64,000 bases of DNA, from NCBI RefSeq assembly GCF_958301595.1, contig NZ_CATQJU010000001.1, positions 372,001 to 436,000 on the forward strand, in the 5' to 3' direction. Position 1 is the stretch's first letter. Each line of letters begins with the position of its first letter. This document shows positions 1-8,227 of this stretch, piece by piece. The stretch is from Porphyromonas vaginalis. GTDB lineage: Bacteria; Bacteroidota; Bacteroidia; Bacteroidales; Porphyromonadaceae. The notes beneath the pieces were generated by a model. The model was not told the DNA's origin, made no database searches, and saw only the letters and a program-made list of their open reading frames with translations. A program made the position numbers and the translations under genes.

Positions 1-757
1 GGATCTGTACGAAGGCATCCTTCTGGCTCTTGTAGGTCGTATTGCCCTGCTCACCAGCGGCTATCATGATCTCGCCATAGTCCATTGTGGGGAGGAGCTC
101 AGCATCCTCGAGGGTCTTCTTCTTAGCTGCGGTGATCTTGTCTACACCAGCCCAGCTAGCCTCTAGACGAGTAGCCTGACGAGCTAGATCCTCAGCAACA
201 GCCGCATTGTAGATGCGCTCAGGCTCTGTGATCTCAGCAACCTTGCGAGGCTTACTATCTCTAAAGATCATGTACTCCACTGCGTGGAAGCCTAGTAGAC
301 CATAACCTAGAGAAGCGAAGCCCTTGGCATCCGGACCCTCCTCCTTGAGCTCATTAAGGAGGTCTTCGTTCTGAAGGATGTTGTCTAGCTGATTCTTTTG
401 CAGAGGCCAAGAGTCAATGTGCGGGTCGATATTGTAGTCGCCAGCCGCACCAAAGAGGATAGCCTCGCTTAGCTCCCAGTATGCACGTGCCTCAACCCAC
501 TTCTTGCAAGCCTTGTCGACCAGCTCTTGGGAGGGACTCTTCATCAACTCCTGGCAGATACCCGAGAGCTCGATAGTATTGTCTGCTAGAGACTTGTAGG
601 TGGGGACTACGACTCCGTGGACAAACTGCTCGAGGATGGCTGTCTGCTCTGGATCGAGCTGCTTTGCCTTGGGTTCGTCGCTCTCTTGACAAGAGACCAG
701 GATGACGCCCACAACTGAGAGAAGGAGCATCTTAAAAATGTTGGTGTACTTATTCAT
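1..757 (-). CDS. Imelysin-family (M75) lipoprotein, C-terminus beyond window
   Basis: Translating the minus strand from ATG 757 gives an open frame running off the left edge (252 codons visible). It begins with a lipoprotein signal ending in LVSC (Cys23). The mature part shows VVPTYKSLADNT, a WELSEAILFG segment, IDPHIDSWPL, and the family hallmark GFHAVEYMIF (GxHxxE), which is thought to bind metal. Imelysin-like proteins are periplasmic or outer-membrane-anchored and often iron regulated; peptidase activity is doubtful for many members. It starts 31 bases after the porin gene stop, so the two are probably one transcript. The missing C-terminus prevents a length comparison. Confidence 0.88.
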   Translation of the reverse strand, partial: MNKYTNIFKMLLLSVVGVILVSCQESDEPKAKQLDPEQTAILEQFVHGVVVPTYKSLADNTIELSGICQELMKSPSQELVDKACKKWVEARAYWELSEAILFGAAGDYNIDPHIDSWPLQKNQLDNILQNEDLLNELKEEGPDAKGFASLGYGLLGFHAVEYMIFRDSKPRKVAEITEPERIYNAAVAEDLARQATRLEASWAGVDKITAAKKKTLEDAELLPTMDYGEIMIAAGEQGNTTYKSQKDAFVQI

Positions 758-788
758 AGTTGACTGTATTGTGTTGAATTAAAAGAGT

Positions 789-2087
789 CTAGAAGTGAAA
801 CATGCCAAAGTAGGCGATACCGAGGCTGATCGTCGGCTCATCGTTGAACTGCTTGTGCAGCATACGATGACTATACTCAGCCTTGATGACGATCTCAGGG
901 ATCGGGTAGTAGTTCAGTCCGACGGTAAACTTCTGTCGCTCCCACTCCGGCTCGTCGGTCATACTAGGTACTACTTGAAACATGGAGTCGTAGTAGTCAT
1001 ACCGTCCGAAGAGGTAGAGGCGCTGCTTGAGCTGACGTAGCTTGGCCGAGGCTGAGAAGAGATCATATCCACCCTCCAGGCCAGCAGCTAGAGCCGCCTT
1101 GGCAACACTATTCTTGGGTGAGGGTGAGTCCTTGCGGGTCGTACGATTAGCCTTCGTGATCTCCATCGAGTCGCCTAGATGTCCGTAGTCCACATTGCCT
1201 CGCAAGATAAGCTGCGAATTGGCATACTGGAAGTCAAAAGCTCCGATACAGACGAGACCCTTGATATGGTCATACTTATTTGTCGCATTGAGCGTGTTGC
1301 GACCGCTCGTCCCGACGTAGCCGCTCAGGCTGAGACGCAGGTTGCGCACCGAGTAGTTGTCCACGCGCATAGCGCAGGCATAGTTTGTCGCCATCTTAAA
1401 CTCGTAGGGACTCCCCGCACCGCCATGGATCCAGTCCTTATTGTTAAAGCGGTCAGCATCTAGCCCGGCGATGCCCATCACCTCGTAACGCCAGTTGGGC
1501 AGCTTACCCCACAGGCCTATACCCGTCTCATGCCATGTGCAGGGCAGGATCGTGTTCTCACCCTCGGGGCGGTAGACCGTAAAGAACTCCGTCGGCATGT
1601 GATACGCATTGGTTGCTCCGACAGGCACCACCATGTGTCCGATGCGCAGGTTGAGCGCTGGTGAAAAGCTCTTCTGTAGCCAAAACTGCTCGAGAGCCAC
1701 CTCTCCACCGCGCTCTATCTCAGACTCGTACTCACCAGTCTCCTCCTCTTCGATCTCGACAGCACTCTCCGTGCCACCATGCTCAAACTCGATCTCAGAG
1801 CCTAGAGACCAACCATGACCAAAATCATAACCAACGAAGAAAACAACATGTGGCAAGTCTACCTGCCCGAAGCTACGAGCATCTTTGTAGAGTGCCGCAT
1901 CGGTGTAGCGCTTGAAGTTATTACTGTAAAACATCCTCGATGCGACAGCCTCTCCATACCCACCTAAGGTGAGTCGACGAGGAGTTGGCGAGGGAGCCTG
2001 TGATAATGTGTCCACAGTCTGCGCCTCTGATAGCTGTACGGTGCAAAGTACGAGACCACAGAGGAGATACGATATGAATCGTTTCAT
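789..2087 (-). CDS. Outer-membrane porin-like beta-barrel protein
   Basis: 432 residues with a signal peptide (MKRFISYLLCGLVLC..., cleavage probably after SEAQ) and a C-terminal Phe (GMFHF), as in outer-membrane barrels. The body alternates aromatic and polar strands: LTLGGYGEA, DLPHVVFFVGYDFG, IEFEHGGTES, LRIGHMVVPVG, EFFTVYRPEGEN, WHETGIGLWG. This resembles Bacteroidota proteins usually annotated as porins of the phosphate-selective O/P type. An acidic loop (EIEEEETGEYESEIERG, about residues 110-127) may be surface exposed. First gene of the porin-imelysin pair; the pairing suggests metal or haem acquisition, but the substrate is not readable from sequence. Confidence 0.82.
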   Translation of the reverse strand: MKRFISYLLCGLVLCTVQLSEAQTVDTLSQAPSPTPRRLTLGGYGEAVASRMFYSNNFKRYTDAALYKDARSFGQVDLPHVVFFVGYDFGHGWSLGSEIEFEHGGTESAVEIEEEETGEYESEIERGGEVALEQFWLQKSFSPALNLRIGHMVVPVGATNAYHMPTEFFTVYRPEGENTILPCTWHETGIGLWGKLPNWRYEVMGIAGLDADRFNNKDWIHGGAGSPYEFKMATNYACAMRVDNYSVRNLRLSLSGYVGTSGRNTLNATNKYDHIKGLVCIGAFDFQYANSQLILRGNVDYGHLGDSMEITKANRTTRKDSPSPKNSVAKAALAAGLEGGYDLFSASAKLRQLKQRLYLFGRYDYYDSMFQVVPSMTDEPEWERQKFTVGLNYYPIPEIVIKAEYSHRMLHKQFNDEPTISLGIAYFGMFHF

Positions 2088-2503
2088 ATATTATTATAGC
2101 GTGTTTGACATCCGAGTGAATCAAACGCAGGGGGAGCCTCATCAGCCACCCTTACATTGTTTAGTGTACCTCAAGATGGGTATAGCGGAGGGTAAATCGA
2201 AGAGAATCAGGGGAACGAATCCTCTACTACGCGACATCTTGTGGAGCCTGCCGACGATCCGACAGATTTCCACCACAAAGGTACGGCAGGGGCTTACAAT
2301 GACTCACGGCAAGAGATAGCATATTGTAGGTATATCGACAGCGAGTAACAATCGTTCAATACTATCTGTTAGGTAATCCACTGAAATAATCGAGCGATAA
2401 CAAGGCCCGTTTTCTCTAGCTATACACTCATCCAGAGGCTCTTGCTGCCGATTTGCACTGAGATGTGGCAGCATTTAGACCTATCTCTAGGAGAAGAGGA
2501 CAT
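2088..2503. other. Intergenic region upstream of porin
   Basis: Holds the presumed promoter of the porin-imelysin transcript (minus strand), but no clear TAnnTTTG box was found. No convincing small gene, tRNA or hairpin terminator is visible here. Confidence 0.4.
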
Positions 2504-2627
2504 TTCCAACGCTGGAAAGATAAATTTCCTAGGTAGGAAAACTAGATTTCCTAGGGAGGAAAGGAAAAGTTCCTACGTTGGAACTAAAGAGTTCCTACGC
2601 TGGAACTAAAGAGTTCCTCCCTTGGAA
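2504..2627. repeat. Six 22-bp-phased TTCC-N6-GGAA palindromes
   Basis: Units of 14 bp with the form TTCC-N6-GGAA start at 2504, 2526, 2548, 2570, 2592 and 2614, exactly 22 bp apart, separated by 8-bp spacers (the last two are both CTAAAGAG). The N6 cores differ (AACGCT, TAGGTA, TAGGGA, TACGTT, TACGCT, TCCCTT), so only the arms and the spacing are conserved. A seventh unit lies beyond the IS element at 4213. Two helical turns per unit would place every palindrome on the same face of the DNA. Confidence 0.9.
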
Positions 2628-2628
2628 C

Positions 2629-4202
2629 TGTCCTCTTCCTGAAAAAAGTACACAGTTGGGAAGGTATTACTGAGATGGTACTCGGGTCATTTTTGTTAGT
2701 CCTGTGAGTGTACTCATTTGTTAGTTTTGCTCTTGCTGGGGTACACGACTTGTGGTCGTTTTTACTGCGGAGGTACACAAAGATAGGTCTTTGTGTGGAG
2801 TTAAGCGGCATGAGCTCGGAGATTTGAGGCTCGGAGCTTTTGGTGAATTGTTCTTAGATGTCTGTTTCTTAGAGGGTTGTGTGGTTATAGGGTTGGGGTA
2901 ATCTGGTATGAGCATCTGCATCGGAGTCTTCTTGTTGATGGCTCGATGAGGACGCGCTGTGTTATAGAGAGCAATCGTTTGCGAGAGGATCTCTCGAACT
3001 TGATCTATGGGCTTATCCTCGAAGTTGTAGAGCCAGTCGTTCTTGATGATCCCGTTAAGTCGCTCTGCCATAGCGTTGTGGAGAGGGTTGCCTGTCTGGG
3101 TGACACTGGTTACGATGCCTAGGCTGGCCTCGTAGTCGGTCATCTGCTTGGAGACATATTGACAGCCTCGGTCGCTATGGAAGATGAGCCCTTTGAGGTC
3201 AAAGCCATGCTTCTGGTAGAAGTCAACGGTCTGTCTTAGTGCGTTGTAGGGGCCCTCTGTGGAGAGCGTGGGCTGCAGGTCAAAGCCGGTGATGATGCGG
3301 CTATAAGCGTCCATCGTCAGGGAGAGATATGCGAAGCCCCCTAAACATTTGACGTAGGTTATGTCTGAGACGGTGAGCCGGCAATGGTCTGTGGCGATGT
3401 ATTTAGGGGTGGTGTTCAGGTGGTCTTGGAAGCCGTGATTGACCACGCCCTTGGTCGTCTGGGGTGGACGCTTGCGCTTGCGACTTCTCAGTAGCATGTC
3501 GTTGGCTCCTAATACTTTGTATAGCCAGTCGCGACCTACTTGGAAGGTCCCTTTGAAGTATTCGTTGGCACACTGCTGGAGGGTGTCTACGCCTGCTTTG
3601 GGGAGTTGACCGCGCACATACTGGCAATAGTGTAGGACGGAGGCTACTTTGACATCTTCGTCTTGCTCTGTGAAGGTGTGCTTGTAGTAGCCTTTGCGGC
3701 TGACTTCTAGTAGCTGACAAAGGTAGGTTATGGAGAGCTTTTGACCTCTCACTTTGGCGGATTCAAGCGTTTTCACGGCTGCAAATCGGTCTTTTTTTTT
3801 TAGATCAATATGGTAGCGATTCAAGACCTCTTCGAGTAGTGTCTTATTGACTAAGGCCTTGCTCTCAGCCTGGAAGAGGGCTGCTTTGAGGCGAGCGTTT
3901 TCGCGCTTGAGTTCTGCGTACTCTGGATCTACGTCTTTGTTCTTGTTTGTCTTGCTCATAGTGCTACTGCTGCTTTGGTTGGGTAACTCTACTCCAAAGG
4001 TACGCAACCAATTTCGAATGGTGCGTGTGGTAATGCCGTAGCGCTGGCTGGTCGTGGCGATGCTCTCGCCAGTGGCTAGGAGGTCATCAATGACTCTCCA
4101 CTTGAAATCTAGGGGATATCCCTTTCGTCCTCGGTTACTTTTTTCTTCTTTCATAGTTGTTGGGGTTGGCTTCCCAACTGTGTACTATTTCAGGAGAGGA
4201 CA
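2629..4202 (-). mobile_element. IS3-family insertion sequence, 1574 bp
   Basis: Imperfect inverted ends match closely: left 2629-2663 begins TGTCCTCTTCCTGAAAA and right 4202-4170 (read inward) begins TGTCCTCTCCTGAAATA; both continue GTACACAGTTGGGAAG. A 3-bp direct repeat AAC (2626-2628 and 4203-4205) flanks it, the usual IS3-family target duplication. One transposase ORF fills it. Deleting the element and one AAC restores an 8-bp spacer between palindromes 6 and 7 of the 22-bp array, so the insertion is clean and later than the array. Confidence 0.93.
2721..4154 (-). CDS. IS3-family transposase (helix-turn-helix plus DDE integrase in one ORF)
   Basis: 477 residues. An N-terminal helix-turn-helix (residues 12-55: PLDFKWRVIDDLL, ITTRTIRNWLRTFG) is followed by a Lys/Glu-rich coiled stretch and an rve integrase core. 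The DDE motifs are seen as TVSDITYV, LIFHSDRGCQY and NAMAERLNGIIKN, with the YNTARPHRAINKKTP terminal block. Most IS3 elements split these parts into two frames joined by frameshifting; here they are one uninterrupted frame. The last ~50 residues after the integrase are Ser/Lys/Thr-rich and have no family counterpart I recognise. No inactivating lesion is visible, so it is probably active. Confidence 0.93.
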   Translation of the reverse strand: MKEEKSNRGRKGYPLDFKWRVIDDLLATGESIATTSQRYGITTRTIRNWLRTFGVELPNQSSSSTMSKTNKNKDVDPEYAELKRENARLKAALFQAESKALVNKTLLEEVLNRYHIDLKKKDRFAAVKTLESAKVRGQKLSITYLCQLLEVSRKGYYKHTFTEQDEDVKVASVLHYCQYVRGQLPKAGVDTLQQCANEYFKGTFQVGRDWLYKVLGANDMLLRSRKRKRPPQTTKGVVNHGFQDHLNTTPKYIATDHCRLTVSDITYVKCLGGFAYLSLTMDAYSRIITGFDLQPTLSTEGPYNALRQTVDFYQKHGFDLKGLIFHSDRGCQYVSKQMTDYEASLGIVTSVTQTGNPLHNAMAERLNGIIKNDWLYNFEDKPIDQVREILSQTIALYNTARPHRAINKKTPMQMLIPDYPNPITTQPSKKQTSKNNSPKAPSLKSPSSCRLTPHKDLSLCTSAVKTTTSRVPQQEQN

Positions 4203-4212
4203 AACTAAAAAG

Positions 4213-4226
4213 TTCCAAGAGGGGAA
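4213..4226. repeat. Seventh unit of the 22-bp palindrome array
   Basis: TTCC-AAGAGG-GGAA. With the IS and one AAC removed it sits exactly 22 bp after the unit at 2614, with spacer CTAAAAAG. The next expected unit (from 4235) has only a GGAA, so the array ends here. Confidence 0.85.
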
Positions 4227-4321
4227 CTATTTTTGGAACTCATATATAGCAGAGAATCAGTTCGGTAAAAGAACCTCAGTCGTTCCAGAGTTCGCATCGT
4301 AAGCTCCTGGGAAGAAACTGT

Positions 4322-4397
4322 TGCAACAGCCAACAGCCAAAGGCTAACCGCCAACGGCCAAAAGCCAACAGCCAACCACCAACTTATCACCAACAAC
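4322..4397. repeat. Degenerate GCCAAC simple repeat
   Basis: About ten loose copies of GCCAACA/GCCAACG/GGCTAAC. The same words recur in inverted sense at 7738-7790 and at 26882-26916, 45573-45610 and 46097-46120. Confidence 0.7.
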
Positions 4398-4430
4398 ACA
4401 CTAGCACTTAGCAAGTTAAGCACACTCCGA

Positions 4431-4511
4431 TGTCCGATGTTGATAAATCGGCAGACGAAATCTGTCCGATAGTGATAAGTCAATAGGCGAAAGATGTCCG
4501 ATATTGATAAG
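4431..4511. repeat. 32-bp tandem repeat, 2.5 copies
   Basis: Units start at 4431, 4463 and 4495 with TGTCCGATNNTGATAA; two are full length and the last stops after 17 bp. It lies ~90 bp upstream of the start of the five-repeat secreted protein, so it may overlap that promoter. No canonical -7 box was seen. Confidence 0.85.
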
Positions 4512-4602
4512 AGATTTAGCACCGTCTGTGACTACTTTTGTGGCAAACAATGAGGGTGACGATTGCCCCCAATATACATTCACTTCAAAAACTATTACAG
4601 TA

Positions 4603-7600
4603 ATGAAACAGAAACTACTACATCAATCACTCATCGTGACACTCGTCACGATGCTCTTACTGCTGGCAGGCTCCTCAGTCTCCGCACAGGAGAGCTACGA
4701 TCTCGTGATCGCTGGTGTGCGAGTCACCTCGGCGAACTGCTCCTACCTCTCCGCCATCCCTGGCGTCACGGGCGAAGTCCGCTACAACCCCACCACCAAG
4801 ACGCTCTTCCTCAAGGATGCCTCCATCGCTGTAGGAAAACCATGCGGTATATCGTCATACGATGAGCTGACTTGTGTCGTCGAGGGGAAGGTCTCCATCT
4901 CTTCTAATGGTGGGCAAGCAATGGCGTTCTATAGCAATGCCATTATAAAAGGGAATGGACAGCTCACTCTAAAGTCTTCAGAACAATCTGGTATCTATAC
5001 TGGGGCTGCTCTACTTATTGAGAGTTGTACAGTCTATGCCGAAGGCCATTTTTCGGGAATCACAGGCGACGATGGCGCGTCTCTTAGAATCAGATATGCT
5101 TCCGTCACGGCAAAGGGCTCCTATGGCTCCATCGACGACCTCGAAAACTTCACCCTCGAGGGGAGTGATATCTTGAAACCCGCAGGGGCTGTCTGGGATT
5201 ACAGCAAGAACGCCGTCTGCGATGCCTCGGGCAACGTCATCAAGGACGAGGTGGTTATCGCTGTATCCAGACTCGAGATAGCTGGCGTGAAGGTCACCTC
5301 GGCGAACTGCTCCGACCTCTCGGTCATCCCTGGCGTCAAGGGCAAAGTCAGCTACGACCCTACCACCAAGACGCTCACCCTCGAGGATGCCACCATCGAT
5401 GTAGGAGATCCTAATGGCATAGATGCTTCTGATGAGCTGACTTGTGTCGTCAAGGGGGAGGTCTCCATCACTTCTAATAATCGGAGCGCAATGATGCTCC
5501 AGAGCAATGCCATTATAAAAGGGAATGGACAGCTCACTCTAAAGTCTCGAGAAAGTTGTGGTATCTTTATGGAAGCTCTACTTATTGAGGGTTGTACAGT
5601 CTATGCCGAAGGCGAATGGGGAATCGCAGGCGAAGGTGGCTCTGGTGGCGAGTCTCTTACAATCAGAAATGCTTCCGTCACGGCAAAGGGCACCGAGGCT
5701 TCCATCGGCAGCTTCAGAAACTTCACTCTCGAGGGTTGTTCGATCACGAAACCCGCAGGGGCTGTCTGGAATGCCGACAAGCACGCCGTCTGCGATGCTT
5801 CGGGCAACTTCATCACCGACGAGGTGGTTATCGCACCTGTAGAGGAGTACGGACTCAAGATAGCCGGCGTGTGGGTCAACTCGGCGAACTGCTCCGACCT
5901 CTCCGTCATCCCTGGCGTCACGGGCAAAGTGAGCTACGACCCTACCACCAAGACGCTCACCCTCGAGGATGCCTCCATCGATGTAGGAGAAAAACATCTA
6001 GGTATATCTCCATCAGGTGAGCTGACTTGTGTCGTCAAGGGGAAGGTCTCCATCACTTCTAATTGGAACGCAATGGTGTTCTATAAGAATGCCATTATAA
6101 AAGGGAATGGACAGCTCTCTATAAAGTCTTCAGAAAGATGTGTTATCTATACTGAGGCTGCTCTACTTATTGAGGGTTGTACAGTCTATGCCGAAGGCGT
6201 TTTCGGAATTGCAGGCAAGGATGGCTCGTCTGGCGAGTCTCTTACAATCAGAAATGCTTTCGTCACGGCAAAGGGCCGCGGCAGAGGCTCCATCTGCGAC
6301 CTCGCAAACTTCACTCTCGAGGGGTGTGAGATCACGAAACCCGCAGGGGCTGTCTGGAATGCCGACGAGCACGCCGTCTGCGATGCCTCGGGCAACGTCA
6401 TCACCGACGAGGTGGTCATCACACCTGTAGAGGAGTACGGACTCCAGATAGCCGGCGTGAAGGTTACCTCGGCGAACTACTCCGACCTCACCGCCATCCC
6501 TGGCGTCAAGGGCAAAGTCAGCTACGACCCCGCCACCAAGACGCTCTACCTCGAGGATGCCTCCATCGATGTAGGAGGAAAACGTCAAGGTATAAGGTCA
6601 AACGATGAGCTGACTTGTGTCGTCAAGGGGAAGGTCTCCATCACTTCTGATAATTGGAATGCAATGGAGCTCCATAAGAATGCCGTTATAAAAGGGAATG
6701 GACAGCTCACTATAAAGTCTTCAGGAGAATGTGGTATCTATACTAAGGCTGCTCTACTTATTGAGGGTTGTACAGTCTATGCCGAAGGCAAATGGGGAAT
6801 CGCTGGCTACGATGGCTCGTTTGGCGAGTCTCTTACAATCAGAAATGCTTCCGTCACGGCAAAGGGTAGCACCGAAGGCTCCATCTGCGACCTCACAAAC
6901 TTCACTCTTGATGGCTGTTCGATCACGAAACCCGCAGGGGCTGTCTGGAATGCCGACGAGCACGCCGTCTGCGATGCCTCGGGCAACGTCATCACCGACG
7001 AAGTGGTCATCACACCTGTACCTGTAGAGGAGTACGGCCTCAATATAGCCGGCGTGGAGGTCACCTCGGCGAACTGCTCCGACCTCACCGTCATCCCTGG
7101 CGTCAAGGGCAAAGTCAGCTACGACCCCACCACCAAGACGCTCACCCTCGAGGATGCCTCCATCGAAGGTATATGGTCAAAAGATGAGCTGACTTGTGTC
7201 GTCAAGGGGAAGGTCTCCATCACTTCTAAGAATGATTGGAGCGCAATGGAGTTCGATAAGAATGCCATTATAAAAGGGAATGGACAGCTCACTCTAAAGT
7301 CTAAAGAAAGAGCTGGGATCCATCTACCCGCTTCTCTACTTATTGAGGGTTGTACAGTCTATGCCGAGGGCAATTGGGGAATCGCTGGCGAGTCTCTTAC
7401 AATCAGAAATGCTTCCGTCACGGCAAAGGGCACCGAGGGTTCCATCTGCGCCCTCGCAAACCTCAAGCTCGAGGGGTGCGAGATCACGAAACCCGCAGGG
7501 GCTGTCTGGAATGCTGAAGCGAAAGCCGTCTGCGATGCCTCGGGCAACGTCATCACCGACGAGGTGGTCATCAGCCCGAAGGGTGGCACGGCGATCGACT

Positions 7601-7737
7601 TCGTCACGCCAGAATTGCAACCCGCGGATGGTGCTATCTACGATATAAACGGCGTCCTACGCTCCGAGCCACTCGATGAGCTACCCACAGGTGTTTACAT
7701 CGTCGGTGGCCAGAAGGTCATGCATGTACGGAGATAG
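4603..7737 (+). CDS. Secreted protein of five tandem ~195-residue repeats
   Basis: The start is placed at ATG 4603 because it begins a good signal peptide (MKQKLLHQSLIVTLVTMLL..., cleavage after SVSAQ); the frame is open upstream to 4504. The mature protein (~1010 residues) has five homologous units whose IAGV(R/K/W/E)V openings begin near 4695, 5266, 5847, 6438 and 7041. Each runs IPGVxGxVxYxPTTKTL, ELTCVVKGKVSI, IIKGNGQL, LLIEGCTVYAEG, ESLTIRNASVTAKG and KPAGAVWNA; these short beta-strand words suggest a beta-helix. The tail (IYDINGVLRSEPL, GVYIVGGQKV) resembles a Bacteroidota secretion/sorting tail. The function is unknown; adhesion or glycan binding is a guess. DNA repeats are near identical, so unit number may vary. 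Confidence 0.85.
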   Translation: MKQKLLHQSLIVTLVTMLLLLAGSSVSAQESYDLVIAGVRVTSANCSYLSAIPGVTGEVRYNPTTKTLFLKDASIAVGKPCGISSYDELTCVVEGKVSISSNGGQAMAFYSNAIIKGNGQLTLKSSEQSGIYTGAALLIESCTVYAEGHFSGITGDDGASLRIRYASVTAKGSYGSIDDLENFTLEGSDILKPAGAVWDYSKNAVCDASGNVIKDEVVIAVSRLEIAGVKVTSANCSDLSVIPGVKGKVSYDPTTKTLTLEDATIDVGDPNGIDASDELTCVVKGEVSITSNNRSAMMLQSNAIIKGNGQLTLKSRESCGIFMEALLIEGCTVYAEGEWGIAGEGGSGGESLTIRNASVTAKGTEASIGSFRNFTLEGCSITKPAGAVWNADKHAVCDASGNFITDEVVIAPVEEYGLKIAGVWVNSANCSDLSVIPGVTGKVSYDPTTKTLTLEDASIDVGEKHLGISPSGELTCVVKGKVSITSNWNAMVFYKNAIIKGNGQLSIKSSERCVIYTEAALLIEGCTVYAEGVFGIAGKDGSSGESLTIRNAFVTAKGRGRGSICDLANFTLEGCEITKPAGAVWNADEHAVCDASGNVITDEVVITPVEEYGLQIAGVKVTSANYSDLTAIPGVKGKVSYDPATKTLYLEDASIDVGGKRQGIRSNDELTCVVKGKVSITSDNWNAMELHKNAVIKGNGQLTIKSSGECGIYTKAALLIEGCTVYAEGKWGIAGYDGSFGESLTIRNASVTAKGSTEGSICDLTNFTLDGCSITKPAGAVWNADEHAVCDASGNVITDEVVITPVPVEEYGLNIAGVEVTSANCSDLTVIPGVKGKVSYDPTTKTLTLEDASIEGIWSKDELTCVVKGKVSITSKNDWSAMEFDKNAIIKGNGQLTLKSKERAGIHLPASLLIEGCTVYAEGNWGIAGESLTIRNASVTAKGTEGSICALANLKLEGCEITKPAGAVWNAEAKAVCDASGNVITDEVVISPKGGTAIDFVTPELQPADGAIYDINGVLRSEPLDELPTGVYIVGGQKVMHVRR

Positions 7738-7898
7738 CTTTTGGCTGTTGGGCATTGGCCTTTGGCCGTTAGCTGTTGGCCGTTGGCTAGGAACACGAGC
7801 AGAGCACTCCGATAGCTCCGATGGCTCTGATGGCTCCGATCATTCCGATAGCTCTAGCCAACAGCCAAACTACAGACATTGTCACGCTTTGACACAAC

Positions 7899-7919
7899 GG
7901 ACGCACAGATCGTGCGTCC
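7899..7919. repeat. GGACGCAC-N5-GTGCGTCC hairpin element
   Basis: Perfect 8-bp arms around AGATC, preceded by ACAAC and followed by CTACA. The same unit recurs at 19509, 52371, 56833, 57401 and 57464. Confidence 0.8.
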
Positions 7920-8154
7920 CTACAGGGTGCAGTAACGGACGCTGTAGCTGTAGCTCTAGCCAACAGCCAAAGGCTAAAAGCCAACAAAAAATAGCTGTTA
8001 GTAGTTCTGAGGGGAGTGCGTAGCCAGTCGGCACGCAAGTTCCGCAACTACGCCTCCTCTCAGTTTTCCACCGCTACTAGACTTAGTCGTTGGTGAACGC
8101 GCAGACCGATGGGTCGCATCTCGATGGTCTGCGAAGTTTGGGTTATATAATAAG

Positions 8155-8188
8155 GTAGGGGCGAACATCTGTGGATGTCCGCCCCTAC
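8155..8188. terminator. Bidirectional hairpin between the secreted repeat protein and ackA
   Basis: Arms GTAGGGGCG and CGCCCCTAC (8155-8163, 8180-8188) with a further ACATC/GATGT pairing inside; TTTT follows on the plus strand. It lies 39 bases beyond the ackA stop. Confidence 0.65.
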
Positions 8189-8227
8189 TTTTATGTTGTC
8201 GTCTTGTGACGAGCTCGTTGGCTCACT

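Larger units (their letters stand above)
7738..8227. other. Intergenic repeat-rich region between convergent genes
   Basis: Holds TTGGCCGTTAGC-type simple repeats (7738-7790), CTCCGATRGCTCYGAT repeats (7806-7855), a GGACGCAC hairpin (7899-7919), a second block of GCCAAC repeats (7960-7990), a GCAGACC/GGTCTGC hairpin (8101-8132) and the terminator at 8155. No gene is visible. Confidence 0.7.

Noticed and set aside
492-692. 66-codon minus-strand ORF
   Set aside because: It is out of frame with the imelysin gene covering the same bases and has an improbable Arg-rich composition.
2504-2627. CRISPR array
   Set aside because: Repeats are 14-bp palindromes with variable cores and 8-bp spacers, far too short for CRISPR, and no cas genes are present.
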